From Lautropia dentalis (GTDB lineage Bacteria; Pseudomonadota; Gammaproteobacteria; Burkholderiales; Burkholderiaceae_E), in NCBI RefSeq assembly GCF_003892345.1, contig NZ_RRUE01000002.1, positions 62,001 to 126,000 on the forward strand: 64,000 nt of DNA. Direction: 5' to 3'. The notes below the pieces were generated by a model. It worked only from the letters and a program-made list of their open reading frames with translations, did not search any database and had not been told where the DNA came from. Positions within the stretch are counted from its first letter, which is position 1. Each line of letters starts with the position of its first letter. Positions 1 through 9,225 of this stretch are shown piece after piece. The translations under genes were made by a program, and so were the position numbers.

Positions 1-1041
1 CTCGTCGACGATGACCACTTCGCCGTTCTGCACCACGTACTGCTGGTCGCGCTGGAACAGCGTGTGCGCCCGCAGCGCCACCATCAGGTGATGCACCAGC
101 GAGATGTTGGCGGCGTCGTACAGGCTGGCGCCCTCGGGCAGCATGCCCAGCTGGGCGAGGATCTGCTCGGCGTGCTCGTGACCGGCCTCGGACAGGTAGG
201 CCTGGTGCGCCTTGTGGTCCACCCAGTAGTCCCCCTCGGGGTCGGGCTCGCCCGGTTTGGGCTCCGACTCCATGGGGGTGAGCATGGGCGGCACGGCGTT
301 CATGCGCACGTAGAGTTCGGCGTTTTCTTCGGCCGGGCCAGAGATGATCAGCGGCGTGCGGGCCTCGTCGATGAGGATGGAGTCCACCTCGTCGACGATG
401 GCATAGAAGAGCTTGCGCTGCATGCGCGACTCGGGGTCGTAGACCATGTTGTCGCGCAGGTAGTCGAAGCCGTACTCGTTGTTGGTGCCGTAGGTGATGT
501 CGGCCCGGTAGGCGGCCCGTTTTTCGTCCGGCGGCTGCTGGGCGACGATGACCCCCGTGGTCAGCCCCAGGAAGCCATAGAGGCGGCCCATCCAGGCGGC
601 ATCACGCGAGGCCAGATAGTCGTTGACCGTCACCACGTGCACGCCGCGGCCGGCCAGGGCATTGAGGTAGACGGCCAGCGTGGCGGTGAGGGTCTTGCCC
701 TCGCCGGTACGCATTTCGGAGATCTTGCCGGCGTTGAGCACCATGGCGCCCAGCATCTGCACGTCGAAGTGGCGCATGCCCAGCACGCGCTTGGAGGCTT
801 CGCGGCAGACGGCGAAGGCCTCGTTGAGGACGGCATCGAGTGCATCTTCCACCGGCTTGCCGGCGTCGACATCGGCCTTGATGCGGTCCTGGAATTCCCG
901 GGTCTTGCCGCGCAGTTCGTCGTCGGACAGCGCCTCCATCTGAGGCTCCAGCGCATTGATGCGCGCCACCCGGCGGCGGTATTGTTTCAGGAGTCGCGAG
1001 TTGCGGCTGCCGAAGATGCTGGTCAGTAGTGTCTGGAACAT
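1..1041 (-). CDS. secA: Protein translocase subunit SecA (N-terminal 347 residues)
   Basis: SecA is the cytoplasmic ATPase motor that drives preproteins through SecYEG. The start codon is ATG at 1041, and the frame is open to the window edge, so the C-terminal part lies outside. Visible motifs are the N-terminal [14 protein letters not shown], the Walker A loop MRTGEGKT at about residues 110-117, and the DEAD-type Walker B stretch [11 protein letters not shown] near residue 217-227. The last visible residues, VVIVDE, match the family just before the conserved FTGR. It is the last gene on this side of the dcw/lpxC region and reads in the same direction, but a 585-base gap and the opposite-strand dciA-like gene separate it from lpxC, so it probably has its own promoter. 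Identification is secure. Confidence 0.97.
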   Translation of the reverse strand, partial: MFQTLLTSIFGSRNSRLLKQYRRRVARINALEPQMEALSDDELRGKTREFQDRIKADVDAGKPVEDALDAVLNEAFAVCREASKRVLGMRHFDVQMLGAMVLNAGKISEMRTGEGKTLTATLAVYLNALAGRGVHVVTVNDYLASRDAAWMGRLYGFLGLTTGVIVAQQPPDEKRAAYRADITYGTNNEYGFDYLRDNMVYDPESRMQRKLFYAIVDEVDSILIDEARTPLIISGPAEENAELYVRMNAVPPMLTPMESEPKPGEPDPEGDYWVDHKAHQAYLSEAGHEHAEQILAQLGMLPEGASLYDAANISLVHHLMVALRAHTLFQRDQQYVVQNGEVVIVDE

Positions 1042-1626
1042 GGGCAGGAGGGTTGGCAGGCGATAATGGCAGCCGGCAACATGCCGGGAGCACCATGCAC
1101 CCGTTGACGGGCCGGGCGGGTTTGCGAACGGCCATGCCTCGAGGCACGATGCCGGACTGGCCGGCCGCCGGGAACCCGCCCGGGAAAGGCCCGGCAACTT
1201 CCCGCGCGACCCCCGGACACACCGGCCATGTCGCCGAAACTGACAGACCTTCCCCCTCGGAAAGCGTGATGCTTTCCTGGGCAAAGTGAATTGAAAATGG
1301 TATCACGCGACCCGGATTTCAACGGCCAACCCCCATCTGCCTCCGCCGGCAGCCGACCGGCGCGCACGCGCGGCCGGGCTGGCGGCAGGGACGTGGGACA
1401 GAAGCAACAGGACGACACCAGCGCCTTCAGGTTCCCGTCAGCCGGGCAGGAGGAAACCAGCGGCCGGCTTTCGTTGCACAGCGGACAGGGCCGCAGGCAG
1501 AAGGCAGATGGGGAGGGCGGGTACGCGACAGGTGGCAGCGGGCGTTTCCATGGTGAGGACGGCTTCCCTGGCGCTGCCTTTTCCTCCGCCCGCAACCGGC
1601 GCGAGCGCGACCGGGAGGGCCGGCCG
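1042..1626. other. Divergent intergenic region between secA and dciA-like gene
   Basis: This stretch of 585 bases separates the start of secA (minus strand) from the start of the DUF721 gene (plus strand), so it should hold both promoters. The plus-strand frame is open from 1291, but the residues encoded before 1627 resemble no family and are of low quality. I see no clear sigma-70 hexamer pair, RNA gene or repeat. Confidence 0.4.
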
Positions 1627-2046
1627 ATGCTGGATCACATGAAGGCGCGCACGCCGGAGCTATGGCAGACCTGGCAGCGGCTCGACCGGCTGGGGCAGGA
1701 CCTGCGCACGCTGCTGCCCCGGGTGCAGCTGATTCCCATCAAGCTGGAGCAGCAGGTGCTGCTGGTGACGGCCCCCTCTTCCGCGCTGGCAGCGCGGCTG
1801 CGCCAGTACGAGCCCCGGCTGGTGGATGGCCTGCAGGCCCGGGGCTGGCTGGTCAACCGGGTGAAGTTCCGGCCGAACACGGTGGTCATGCCCGAGGCAC
1901 CGCCTCCCCGCGAGAAGGAGGTGGTGCCGTCACGCGCCGTGGACGCGATGGCGGCGCTGGGGGCCTCGGCCGGCATCACCCCCGAGCTGCGCGCAGCCAT
2001 CGAGCGGTTCGTGGCGCGGCAGCGGGGGTATCAGCGGGGCGGGTAG
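1627..2046 (+). CDS. DciA-like DUF721 protein
   Basis: A 139-residue basic protein of the DUF721 family. The family includes DciA, the helicase loader/regulator of bacteria that lack DnaC, which acts on DnaB at the origin. The N-terminal two thirds (about residues 10-95) show the family's alternating hydrophobic pattern, including LRTLLPRVQLIPIKLEQQVLLV and the LRQYEPRLVDGLQ helix. The C-terminal part is a charged linker plus a short helix ending ARQRGYQRGG. ATG 1627 was chosen because a GGGAGGG run lies about 8 bases upstream and the earlier in-frame codons look non-coding. DUF721 genes are commonly found beside secA and lpxC in proteobacteria, which supports the call. It is convergent with the lipoprotein gene that follows. 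The family call rests on pattern and context. Confidence 0.7.
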   Translation: MLDHMKARTPELWQTWQRLDRLGQDLRTLLPRVQLIPIKLEQQVLLVTAPSSALAARLRQYEPRLVDGLQARGWLVNRVKFRPNTVVMPEAPPPREKEVVPSRAVDAMAALGASAGITPELRAAIERFVARQRGYQRGG

Positions 2047-2186
2047 CAGCAGCGGACGGTCATGGATGCATGATCCGCATCCCGCTGCCTGCCACCCTGT
2101 CCGCTTGCGAGCCGCCCGGATGGTATTTCCGGTCGGCTGGTTTCAGGCCGGCTGCTTTTCTGACTTCAGGCTTCTGGCAGCAGGGA

Positions 2187-4265
2187 TCACCGGGCAGCTG
2201 CTGCGCCGTCCGTGCCCGTGCCAGTCGCCGCACCGGCATCGGCCTGTACCGGCACGCCATCGGCGGGCACGGCCTCCCAGTAGCGCATGCCGGATTCATC
2301 CGGATAGTGCACGCGGGCGTCTTCCACGTACTGGTCCTGCAGTTGCAGCGGCTGACCGCGTTTCCAGCCCGAAGGAATGTGCCAGACCGAGCAGCTCGTG
2401 CGGTGCACCTGGGGTGTTTCCACCCGCCAGCAGAGGTCGGCCGTTCCCTCGGTCTTGCCCTGCACGACCATCAGGCGAACCCGGCGATCCTGGCCGTTCT
2501 CGTTGGCACGCCATTCCCGCAGCACGCCGAAACGGGCCAGTGCATCGTCATGCAGAACCATGCGCTTGCCAGCGTCCAGCGTCAGGTCGAAGTTCTGGAC
2601 GACTTCACTGGCGTCCAGATGGCTCACCGTTGCCTGCACGGTCTTGCCCAGCACGACGGCATGGCTGCCCTGGAAATCATCGGCTTCCACCGGGGCCGTC
2701 ACCCCGACGCGGACGAAGCGGCGATAGAAGTCCGCGGGGCTGCCGGGACTGTTGGCATCCCGGCTGAGGGACTGCGTGTAGTCACGGCAGGTATAGGGGC
2801 CCAGCGCCGGCGAGTAACCGTCAGCGCCCGAATCCTTGTGATCTTCGTACGAGGCGATATCGCACCGGCTCTCCTGGGAAATACGGGCAGGTTCGGGCGC
2901 ATTGGGCACCCGGGTGCCCAGGGGGGCCGCGGCAACGGCATCCCGGTACTGGGGCAGGTTGACCTGTTTGCGGGCACGCGCGCTCAGCCCATCCAGCATG
3001 GCCGAGAGTGCGGCACCACTGATCCCCTCTTCACCCAGCGGTGCCGTAGCCTTTGCAGGTACGACATCGGCATCCTCCGCGTTACGGTCCGGGCCGCCGC
3101 TCTTCCAGTCCTGGTAATAGCGGTAGTAGTCGTAGGGGTTGCCGTCACTGTCGAAGCGCAGGCGCTCGCGCGTCTCCTGCAGTTTCTGGCCCCGATACGT
3201 GAGCGGCTGGCCCGGCTGCCAGTTCTGGGGCACTTCCCACTGGCCGCAATTCTCGCGCTCCACCTTCGCCACCTGGCAGGTGCCGCAATCGTTCCCCTCG
3301 GCCATGCCCCAGCCTCTCACGTACATGCACAGGTCGAACTGCCGGTCGTTCCTGCCACCGGCAGGGAACCGGAGCCACCACTCGACACTGACGGCATTCG
3401 GGTCGCTTTTGTCGCCCTCCCAGCTGATGAACTGCCCGTCCCTCTGGAACCGGGCATTGCGCCGGATGACGGTATCGCTGGCCGCCGTGGCCGTCTTGAC
3501 CTGGGGCTCGCCGTAGGTACGGCCCTGGCCCATGACCTGGCGCTCGGCCTGCAGCTGTCGCCCCACCCGCAGCACCTCGGCGTCCTGTGCAGCCCCTGCC
3601 GGCAGCGTCGCCAGCGGATAACCGCTGGACAGCCCGAAGCGCACACGCAGGGCATCGAAGCTGTGCGGCACGCGGGTGGCATCGATCCACAGCCGACTGT
3701 CGAACGTGAACGGCCCCAGCGCATCGCCCGGATTGGCGGCCGCGGCCAGTTTTTCGCTGTACAGCACGGTGGGCTCGGTCGGTTTCTCGGCAAACCCGCC
3801 ATCCTTCCATTGTTGCAGCGAGATCTGCTCTGCCGGCGCGGCCAGTGCACGGGTGGCACTGGCACCCTGCACCACGGCCGTGGCCAGGACATCACCACGG
3901 ACGGCCCGGGCCGTGATGGGTTCTTCCATGGTGGCGGGCTGGCTGGTGTCGGCAGCTGCGGCCCGTGCCGTGCCGGCGGCACCTTCCGCAGCACCCACCG
4001 GCTGGCCGGCTGCACTCGCGCTCTGTTCACCAGCACGGGTAGCGGTGCTGCCGGCATTCTGGCTGCCGGTGCTGTCGTCCGTCCCGCTGGCAGGGCTGGC
4101 GGCCTTGCCAGCGTCCGAACCCTGAACGGCTTTGGTCTGGATGTCACCGGATGACGAAGCCGGCGGGGCACTGCCCTCGCTGCCGCCACCGCAGGCGCTC
4201 AGGCCAAGCACGAAGATGGCGCCGATGCACGCCACCAGGGGACGCTTCTGAAACAGGGAAATCAT
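2187..4265 (-). CDS. Large lipoprotein with a duplicated Cys-containing domain, function unknown
   Basis: A 692-residue predicted lipoprotein. The signal peptide MISLFQKRPLVACIGAIFVLGLSAC ends in the lipobox LSAC followed by GGGS. ATG 4265 has GGAG nine bases upstream; ATG 4271 is an alternative. A low-complexity Ala/Ser/Thr/Gly linker of about 120 residues follows the cysteine. The rest contains two related segments: one with DLCMYVRGWG, then NCGQWEVPQNWQPGQPL, and a C-terminal one with DLCWRVETP, then SCSVWHIPSGWKRGQPL. Each carries cysteines and a W-x-P-x-x-W-x-x-GQPL signature, which points to a duplicated periplasmic or surface domain. I do not recognise the family. It sits alone between the DciA-like gene (convergent) and lpxC, where many betaproteobacteria have a small exported or peptidase gene. 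Confidence 0.75.
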   Translation of the reverse strand: MISLFQKRPLVACIGAIFVLGLSACGGGSEGSAPPASSSGDIQTKAVQGSDAGKAASPASGTDDSTGSQNAGSTATRAGEQSASAAGQPVGAAEGAAGTARAAAADTSQPATMEEPITARAVRGDVLATAVVQGASATRALAAPAEQISLQQWKDGGFAEKPTEPTVLYSEKLAAAANPGDALGPFTFDSRLWIDATRVPHSFDALRVRFGLSSGYPLATLPAGAAQDAEVLRVGRQLQAERQVMGQGRTYGEPQVKTATAASDTVIRRNARFQRDGQFISWEGDKSDPNAVSVEWWLRFPAGGRNDRQFDLCMYVRGWGMAEGNDCGTCQVAKVERENCGQWEVPQNWQPGQPLTYRGQKLQETRERLRFDSDGNPYDYYRYYQDWKSGGPDRNAEDADVVPAKATAPLGEEGISGAALSAMLDGLSARARKQVNLPQYRDAVAAAPLGTRVPNAPEPARISQESRCDIASYEDHKDSGADGYSPALGPYTCRDYTQSLSRDANSPGSPADFYRRFVRVGVTAPVEADDFQGSHAVVLGKTVQATVSHLDASEVVQNFDLTLDAGKRMVLHDDALARFGVLREWRANENGQDRRVRLMVVQGKTEGTADLCWRVETPQVHRTSCSVWHIPSGWKRGQPLQLQDQYVEDARVHYPDESGMRYWEAVPADGVPVQADAGAATGTGTDGAAAAR

Positions 4266-4521
4266 GACCATGCTCTCCACGGAAATGGCCCCTGCAGGAA
4301 GCAGGGGCAACCCTTTCAGTGTAGAGAGCCTGCCCGTCATCTGCCGGCACCGTGCACGGCCAAAGAAGGGCTCAGGCGTTATTTCCCGAAATCGTTAAGT
4401 TCACGGCCCATCAAAAATTACGGGCAGGCAGTGCATGGGCAGCACATGAATATTTGTTTTGATGACAGAATGTTTTTATTGTTCTTTTTTGAGCGATCAT
4501 GTTACTGCACGACTCGTACGA

Positions 4522-4626
4522 AAAGGCGGCATTCCCCGGACCATGGACGGTATTTCACAGGCCATGGGCAGCATTTCGTGAATCGGGAACGGCATTTCGC
4601 AGACCGGAAGAAGTATTCCGTGCCCC
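4522..4626. repeat. Degenerate 21-bp tandem repeat, five units
   Basis: Five back-to-back 21-base units start at 4522, 4543, 4564, 4585 and 4606. Each has a (C/T)ATT(C/T)C core at unit position 9, and most end in ACC, GCC or CCC. The repeat lies in the 458-base gap between the lipoprotein gene and lpxC. That gap also holds an AT-rich stretch (about 4390-4500), unusual for this genome, and no convincing gene. The repeat stays open as heptads on either strand, so decayed coding sequence is possible, but nothing recognisable flanks it. Confidence 0.6.
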
Positions 4627-4723
4627 CGGGCAGCCCGGCATTCCCCTGGTGTTTCACCCTGCCCGGCACGAAAGGGGTTCACGCTGCCGGGAGGGACATG
4701 CCGTTTCCAGCTTCGCGGAAATT

Positions 4724-5644
4724 TCAACCCCAGTCCAGCGAGAACAGCGGTGCGTTCCTGCGCTGGGTGAAGGTGGCGATCTCGTAGCTGTCGGGATTGT
4801 CCAGCACGGCACGCACCAGCAGGTTGTTCATGTGGTGGCCGGACTTGCGGGCGTGGTAGGCACCCAGGATGGGGTGGCCGATCAGGTACAGGTCGCCGAT
4901 GGCATCCAGTGCCTTGTGCTTGGCAAACTCGTCGCGATAGCGCAGGCCGTCGGCGTTGAGCACGCGGTCGTCATCCACCACGATGGCGTTGTCGAGGCTG
5001 CCCCCCAGCGCCAGGCCGTGCTTGCGCAGCAGCTCGACCTCGCTGGCCATCACGAAGGTGCGGGCACGGGCGATTTCCTGGATGTAGGAAGTGTTGGCGA
5101 AGTCGATCTCGATGCGCTGGCCGGTGGCGTCGATGGCCGCCTGGCCGAAGGCGATCTCGAAGCTGAGCTTGAAGCCCTCGTAGGGGTCGAGCCGCACCCA
5201 CTTGTCGCCGTCGTTGATCTGTACGGGGCGCTTGATGCGGATGAAGCGCTTGGGCGCGGCCTGCTCTTCCAGGCCGGCCGACTGCAGCAGATAGACGAAG
5301 GAACCCGCCGAGCCGTCGAGGATGGGCACCTCGCTGGCGGTGATGTCGATCTGCGCATTGTCGATGCCCAGCCCGGCCAGGGCGGACATCAGGTGTTCGA
5401 TGGTGTGGACGGCCACTTCCAGGCCCGGGCCTTCGGTGTCGGCCGAGAGCGTGGTGTTGAGTCGCGTGTCGGTGATGCGGTGCGCCAGCGCGGGCAGATC
5501 CACCGGCGGATCGAGGTCCACGCGGCGAAAGACGATGCCCGAATCGGCCGGGCCCGGCTTGATGTTGAGGGAGACCCGCTGACCGGAATGCAGGCCGATG
5601 CCGATGGCCTGTACCGGCCCGCGCAGGGTTTTCTGTCTCAGCAT
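4724..5644 (-). CDS. lpxC: UDP-3-O-acyl-N-acetylglucosamine deacetylase LpxC
   Basis: LpxC is the zinc deacetylase that catalyses the committed step of lipid A synthesis in the cytoplasm. From ATG 5644 the product is 306 residues, the usual family length, beginning [25 protein letters not shown] lies about nine bases upstream. Longer in-frame starts would add non-family sequence. Metal and active-site motifs are visible: [10 protein letters not shown], the [10 protein letters not shown] loop, [10 protein letters not shown] near the C terminus, and the late histidine in [11 protein letters not shown]. It ends the dcw series after ftsZ, 241 bases away. A terminator-like hairpin lies just upstream of its ribosome binding site. 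Confidence 0.97.
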   Translation of the reverse strand: MLRQKTLRGPVQAIGIGLHSGQRVSLNIKPGPADSGIVFRRVDLDPPVDLPALAHRITDTRLNTTLSADTEGPGLEVAVHTIEHLMSALAGLGIDNAQIDITASEVPILDGSAGSFVYLLQSAGLEEQAAPKRFIRIKRPVQINDGDKWVRLDPYEGFKLSFEIAFGQAAIDATGQRIEIDFANTSYIQEIARARTFVMASEVELLRKHGLALGGSLDNAIVVDDDRVLNADGLRYRDEFAKHKALDAIGDLYLIGHPILGAYHARKSGHHMNNLLVRAVLDNPDSYEIATFTQRRNAPLFSLDWG

Positions 5645-5663
5645 CTTCGGGTTCTCCAGAAAC

Positions 5664-5688
5664 AAAAAAGGCCGGCAATGATACCGGC
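5664..5688 (-). terminator. Hairpin plus T-run between ftsZ and lpxC
   Basis: Read on the minus strand, GCCGG pairs with CCGGC across an 8-base loop and is followed by one C and six T residues. This is the layout of an intrinsic terminator. The T-run ends about 20 bases before the lpxC start, so it could end ftsZ transcripts or act as a leaky attenuator for lpxC. Confidence 0.55.
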
Positions 5689-5885
5689 ATGGGGCGCCTC
5701 CGGCGTGCCGGGCAGGCCATCGGTAAAACCGCCGCTGCGGGAAGGGGCACCGGGTGAGGGCCCGGAGGTTCCCGGGGCTGTCTGTCGGCCGGAGGGCGCA
5801 GATGCGCGAAATCCGGAGGCAAACAGCCCTGTCATGCGGCACCGGACTGGCTGCGCCGGCCGCCGATCAGGGCCAGGACGGACGA

Positions 5886-7046
5886 TCAGTCGGCCTGGCG
5901 ACGCAGGAATGCCGGGATGTCGAGACGGTCGACGCCTTTCTGCGACATGGCGTTGACGCGCTCGGCCGCCTGGCTGCGCGGGTTGCGGAACACGTTGGGC
6001 TCGTCCAGGCCGCCGATGGCATCGACGGTGTCGAGTGCCAGGTCATCGGTACCGGTCTTGACGGCCGGCTGCGAAACCAGCTGGGGCTTGCGCACCAGTT
6101 TGCCGATGCCGGTGGCCACGACGGTGACACGCAGCGAGTCTTCCATGTCCTCTTCGTAGACGGTACCGTGGATGATGGTGGCGTCTTCGGCGCAGAACTG
6201 CTTGATGGTGTTGATGACCTCGTTGGTCTCGCGCAGCTTCAGGGAGCGGCTGGCGGTGATGTTGACGATCACGCCGCGGGCACCATGCAGGTCGACGCCA
6301 TCGAGCAGCGGGGAGGACACGGCCTGTTCGGCTGCCAGACGGGCACGATCCAGCCCCGAAGCCTCGCCGATACCCATCATCGCCTTGCCCTGCTCACCCA
6401 TGATGGTCTTCACGTCGGCAAAGTCGACGTTCACCAGGCCGGGCACGTTGATGATCTCGGCAATGCCGGCCACCGCGTTGTGCAGCACGTCGTCGGCACG
6501 CTTGAAGGCGTCTTCCAGGGTGGCGTCCTCGTCCATCACCTCGAAGAGCTTTTCGTTGAGCACGACGATCAGCGAATCCACCTGACCGATCAGGTTCTCG
6601 ATGCCCTCGTCGGCCACGCGCTGCTTGCGGCTGCCTTCGTAGTTGAAGGGCTTGGTGACCACGCCAACGGTCAGGATGCCCAGTTCCTTGGCAATTTCGG
6701 CCACCACGGGCGAGGCGCCCGTTCCGGTGCCCTTGCCCATGCCGGCGGTGATGAACACCATGTTGGCGCCTTCCAGGGCGGCACGGATGTTGCCGCGCTC
6801 GGCCTGGGCAGCGGCCCGGCCGGCTTCGGGGTTGGCCCCGGCGCCCAGACCGGCATCACCCAGCTGGATGGTGCGGCTGGCCAGCGAGCGGGCCAGTGCC
6901 TGGCGGTCGGTGTTGACGGCGATGAACTCGACGCCCTGCACACCGCGGTTGACCATGTGGTTGACGGCGTTACCACCACCGCCCCCGACGCCCACCACCT
7001 TGATGACGGCGCCGTCGACATCTGTTTCCAACATTTTGAATGTCAT
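5886..7046 (-). CDS. ftsZ: Cell division GTPase FtsZ
   Basis: FtsZ is the tubulin homologue that polymerises into the Z-ring at mid-cell. The product is 386 residues. GTP-binding motifs are the GVGGGGGNAVN loop at about residues 19-29 and the tubulin signature GMGKGTGTG at 102-110. The T7 synergy loop region contains NVDFADVKTIM. The C-terminal tail DIPAFLRRQAD is the conserved peptide that docks FtsA and ZipA. ATG 7046 has AGGAGG eleven bases upstream; an in-frame ATG four codons later is possible. It lies 139 bases downstream of ftsA, a larger gap than most in this cluster, so it may have an extra promoter. Confidence 0.98.
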   Translation of the reverse strand: MTFKMLETDVDGAVIKVVGVGGGGGNAVNHMVNRGVQGVEFIAVNTDRQALARSLASRTIQLGDAGLGAGANPEAGRAAAQAERGNIRAALEGANMVFITAGMGKGTGTGASPVVAEIAKELGILTVGVVTKPFNYEGSRKQRVADEGIENLIGQVDSLIVVLNEKLFEVMDEDATLEDAFKRADDVLHNAVAGIAEIINVPGLVNVDFADVKTIMGEQGKAMMGIGEASGLDRARLAAEQAVSSPLLDGVDLHGARGVIVNITASRSLKLRETNEVINTIKQFCAEDATIIHGTVYEEDMEDSLRVTVVATGIGKLVRKPQLVSQPAVKTGTDDLALDTVDAIGGLDEPNVFRNPRSQAAERVNAMSQKGVDRLDIPAFLRRQAD

Positions 7047-7185
7047 AGCTGAAAAACCTCCTGTTTTGAATGAACAGTCGTCAGGCGCGCCGCAACGGCA
7101 CGTGCCTCCGGACTGGCGGGAGCGGCAACGGGCAAGGAAGCCCCTCCCTTTCGGCGATCATTCGGGACCAAAGCGCGATTTTGGC

Positions 7186-8418
7186 TCAAAAGCTCCCGAA
7201 AAACCATTCTTTCATGCGGCGTATCGTGTCCCGGAAGGAACCCGACTGTTCCGCAACCTTTCGCCCCCGCAGACGCTGCTGGCGTGCTTCTTCCAGCAGA
7301 CCCATCGCGGTGGCATAACGGGGGGTGCGCACCACATCCGACAGACTGCCGCTGTAGGAAGGTGCGCCGACACGGACCGGCTTGAGGAAGATGTCCTCGG
7401 CCAGCTCGGCCATGCCCGGCAGCAGGCTGGAGCCGCCGGTGAGCACGATACCGGACGAGAGCGCATCCTCGTAGCCGGATTCGCGGATGGTCTGCTGCAC
7501 CAGCTGGAACAGCTCTTCCACCCGCGGTTCGATGACGGAGGCCAGGCCCTGCTTGGACAGCGAACGCGGCCCGCGGTCGCCGATGCCCGGCACCTCGATT
7601 TTCTCGCCCGGATTGGCCAGCGTGGGCTTGGCCAGGCCATGGCGCAGCTTGATGTCCTCGGCGTCGGCCGTGGGGGTGCGCAGCGCCATGGCGATGTCGC
7701 TGGTGATCTGGTCACCGGCCACCGGAATGACGGCCGAATGGCGGATGGAACCGCCGACGAACACCGCCACGTCGGTGGTGCCGCCGCCGATGTCGACCAG
7801 CGCAACGCCCAGTTCCTTTTCATCCACGGTCAGCACGGCGTTGGCCGAAGCCAGCGGCTGCAGGATCAGGTCCTGCACGGCCAGCCCGCAGCGGCGCACG
7901 CACTTGATGATGTTCTGCACGGCCGAGACGGCGCCGGTGACCACGTGCACCTTCACGTCCAGCCGCACGCCGCTCATGCCCACGGGCTCGCGGATGTCTT
8001 CCTGGCCGTCGATGATGAATTCCTGCGGCAGCACGTGCAGGATCTGCTGGTCGGTGGGGATGGCCACGGCCTTGGCGGTTTCGATCACGCGGGCCACGTC
8101 GGCCTCGGTGACTTCCTTGTCCTTGATGGCCACCATGCCGATGGAGTTGAAGCTGCGGATGTGGCTGCCGGCGATGCCGGTGACGACCTGCTGCACCTTC
8201 TGGCCGGACGTGATCTCAGCCTCTTCGAGCGCCGCCTGGATGGAGGCCACCGTCTTCTCGATGTCGACGACGACGCCCTTCTTCAGGCCGTTGGACTCGT
8301 ACTGGCCGGTGCCGATCACCTCGATCTCGCCGTCGGCATGCAGCTCGGCCACGATCGCCACCACTTTCGAGGTGCCGATGTCCAGGCCAACCAGCAGATC
8401 CTTGTTATCACGTGTCAT
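7186..8418 (-). CDS. ftsA: Cell division protein FtsA
   Basis: FtsA is the actin-like ATPase that tethers FtsZ to the inner membrane and recruits later division proteins. From ATG 8418 the product is 410 residues. Motifs include the phosphate-1 loop VGLDIGTSK near residue 10-18, the phosphate-2 segment VDIGGGTTDVAVF, and a C-terminal amphipathic membrane-targeting helix ending RRMKEWFFGSF. A GTG at 8433, directly after the ftsQ stop (TGAGTG), would add MPIQT. The ATG was preferred because it matches the usual FtsA N terminus, but neither start has a strong ribosome binding site. It is translationally close-coupled to ftsQ. Confidence 0.97.
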   Translation of the reverse strand: MTRDNKDLLVGLDIGTSKVVAIVAELHADGEIEVIGTGQYESNGLKKGVVVDIEKTVASIQAALEEAEITSGQKVQQVVTGIAGSHIRSFNSIGMVAIKDKEVTEADVARVIETAKAVAIPTDQQILHVLPQEFIIDGQEDIREPVGMSGVRLDVKVHVVTGAVSAVQNIIKCVRRCGLAVQDLILQPLASANAVLTVDEKELGVALVDIGGGTTDVAVFVGGSIRHSAVIPVAGDQITSDIAMALRTPTADAEDIKLRHGLAKPTLANPGEKIEVPGIGDRGPRSLSKQGLASVIEPRVEELFQLVQQTIRESGYEDALSSGIVLTGGSSLLPGMAELAEDIFLKPVRVGAPSYSGSLSDVVRTPRYATAMGLLEEARQQRLRGRKVAEQSGSFRDTIRRMKEWFFGSF

Positions 8419-8433
8419 GGTCTGTATGGGCAC

Positions 8434-9225
8434 TCAATGAAGATTGTCACGATGGGCGGCACCATTGCCGTCGGATTCCAGGGCGCCGGGCGCACGCACG
8501 GCAAACCCGTTGGGATAGCGCAGGTCGACGACCTCGGCGCGTCCGTTGAGGCGGGCCTGGATGAGCGGGTGGGCCGTGACCCAGCGTGCGACACGATCGG
8601 CCACCGGTACGCCCTCGTCACGTCCCAGCTTCAGGGTGATGCCACTGTCGAGCCGGGCCGTCCACGACTGGCGGTCGGACAGCTCCAGCGCCACCGGCCG
8701 CATCGACAGCGGCAGCAGCTGGTGCGCCAGCTCGTCGTAGCGGCGGGTGACCAGCATCTGGCTGCCGTCCGGGCCGGACAGCGTCAGCAGATTCTGGTGA
8801 TTGGCGACTTCGGCAGGTTTCACCGCGAACAGTTCCCCATGGGTGTTGACGAAACGTCCGCTGTCATCCTTCCAGCGCGCCAGCACCTGGTGCTCTTCCA
8901 GCGCGACGAAAAGCCGGTTGGGCCAGATGCGGCGAACCTCGGCGCGCCGTACCCACGGCACTTCCTCGAATCGCCTGCGGACATGATCCAGCCCCACGGT
9001 AAAGAAATTTCCTTCCAGACGATTGGCACCCAGGGTGCCCATCGCCGCTTCATCGACATGATCCAGCGTGCGCCCGCTGACCGGCCCGACCTCGATGGCC
9101 AGCAGGTCGAATGCCGAACGCTGGCTGACCCACCAGATGCCGGCCAGCAGCAGGCAGGCAAAGGCCACCATCAGCATCAGGTTCGCCATGGCATTGAGCG
9201 CGCGCGGATCATGCCACAAATTCAC
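8434..9225 (-). CDS. ftsQ: Cell division protein FtsQ
   Basis: FtsQ is a bitopic inner-membrane protein that forms the FtsQLB complex and links early and late divisome proteins. The product is 263 residues. A short cytoplasmic tail is followed by a membrane segment at about residues 13-33 (AMANLMLMVAFACLLLAGIWW), written here only as its region. A periplasmic POTRA domain starts near IEVGPVSG, and the FtsQ-type beta region contains VPWVRRAEVRRIWPNRLFV. The start is GTG 9225, which overlaps the ddl stop codon (GTGA), a typical coupled junction. Confidence 0.95.
   Translation of the reverse strand: MNLWHDPRALNAMANLMLMVAFACLLLAGIWWVSQRSAFDLLAIEVGPVSGRTLDHVDEAAMGTLGANRLEGNFFTVGLDHVRRRFEEVPWVRRAEVRRIWPNRLFVALEEHQVLARWKDDSGRFVNTHGELFAVKPAEVANHQNLLTLSGPDGSQMLVTRRYDELAHQLLPLSMRPVALELSDRQSWTARLDSGITLKLGRDEGVPVADRVARWVTAHPLIQARLNGRAEVVDLRYPNGFAVRAPGALESDGNGAAHRDNLH

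Noticed and set aside
1662-4154. Plus-strand open frame of about 830 codons over dciA and the lipoprotein
   Set aside because: It runs through dciA in the wrong frame and antisense to a lipoprotein with a clear signal peptide; it has no ribosome binding site or family motif.
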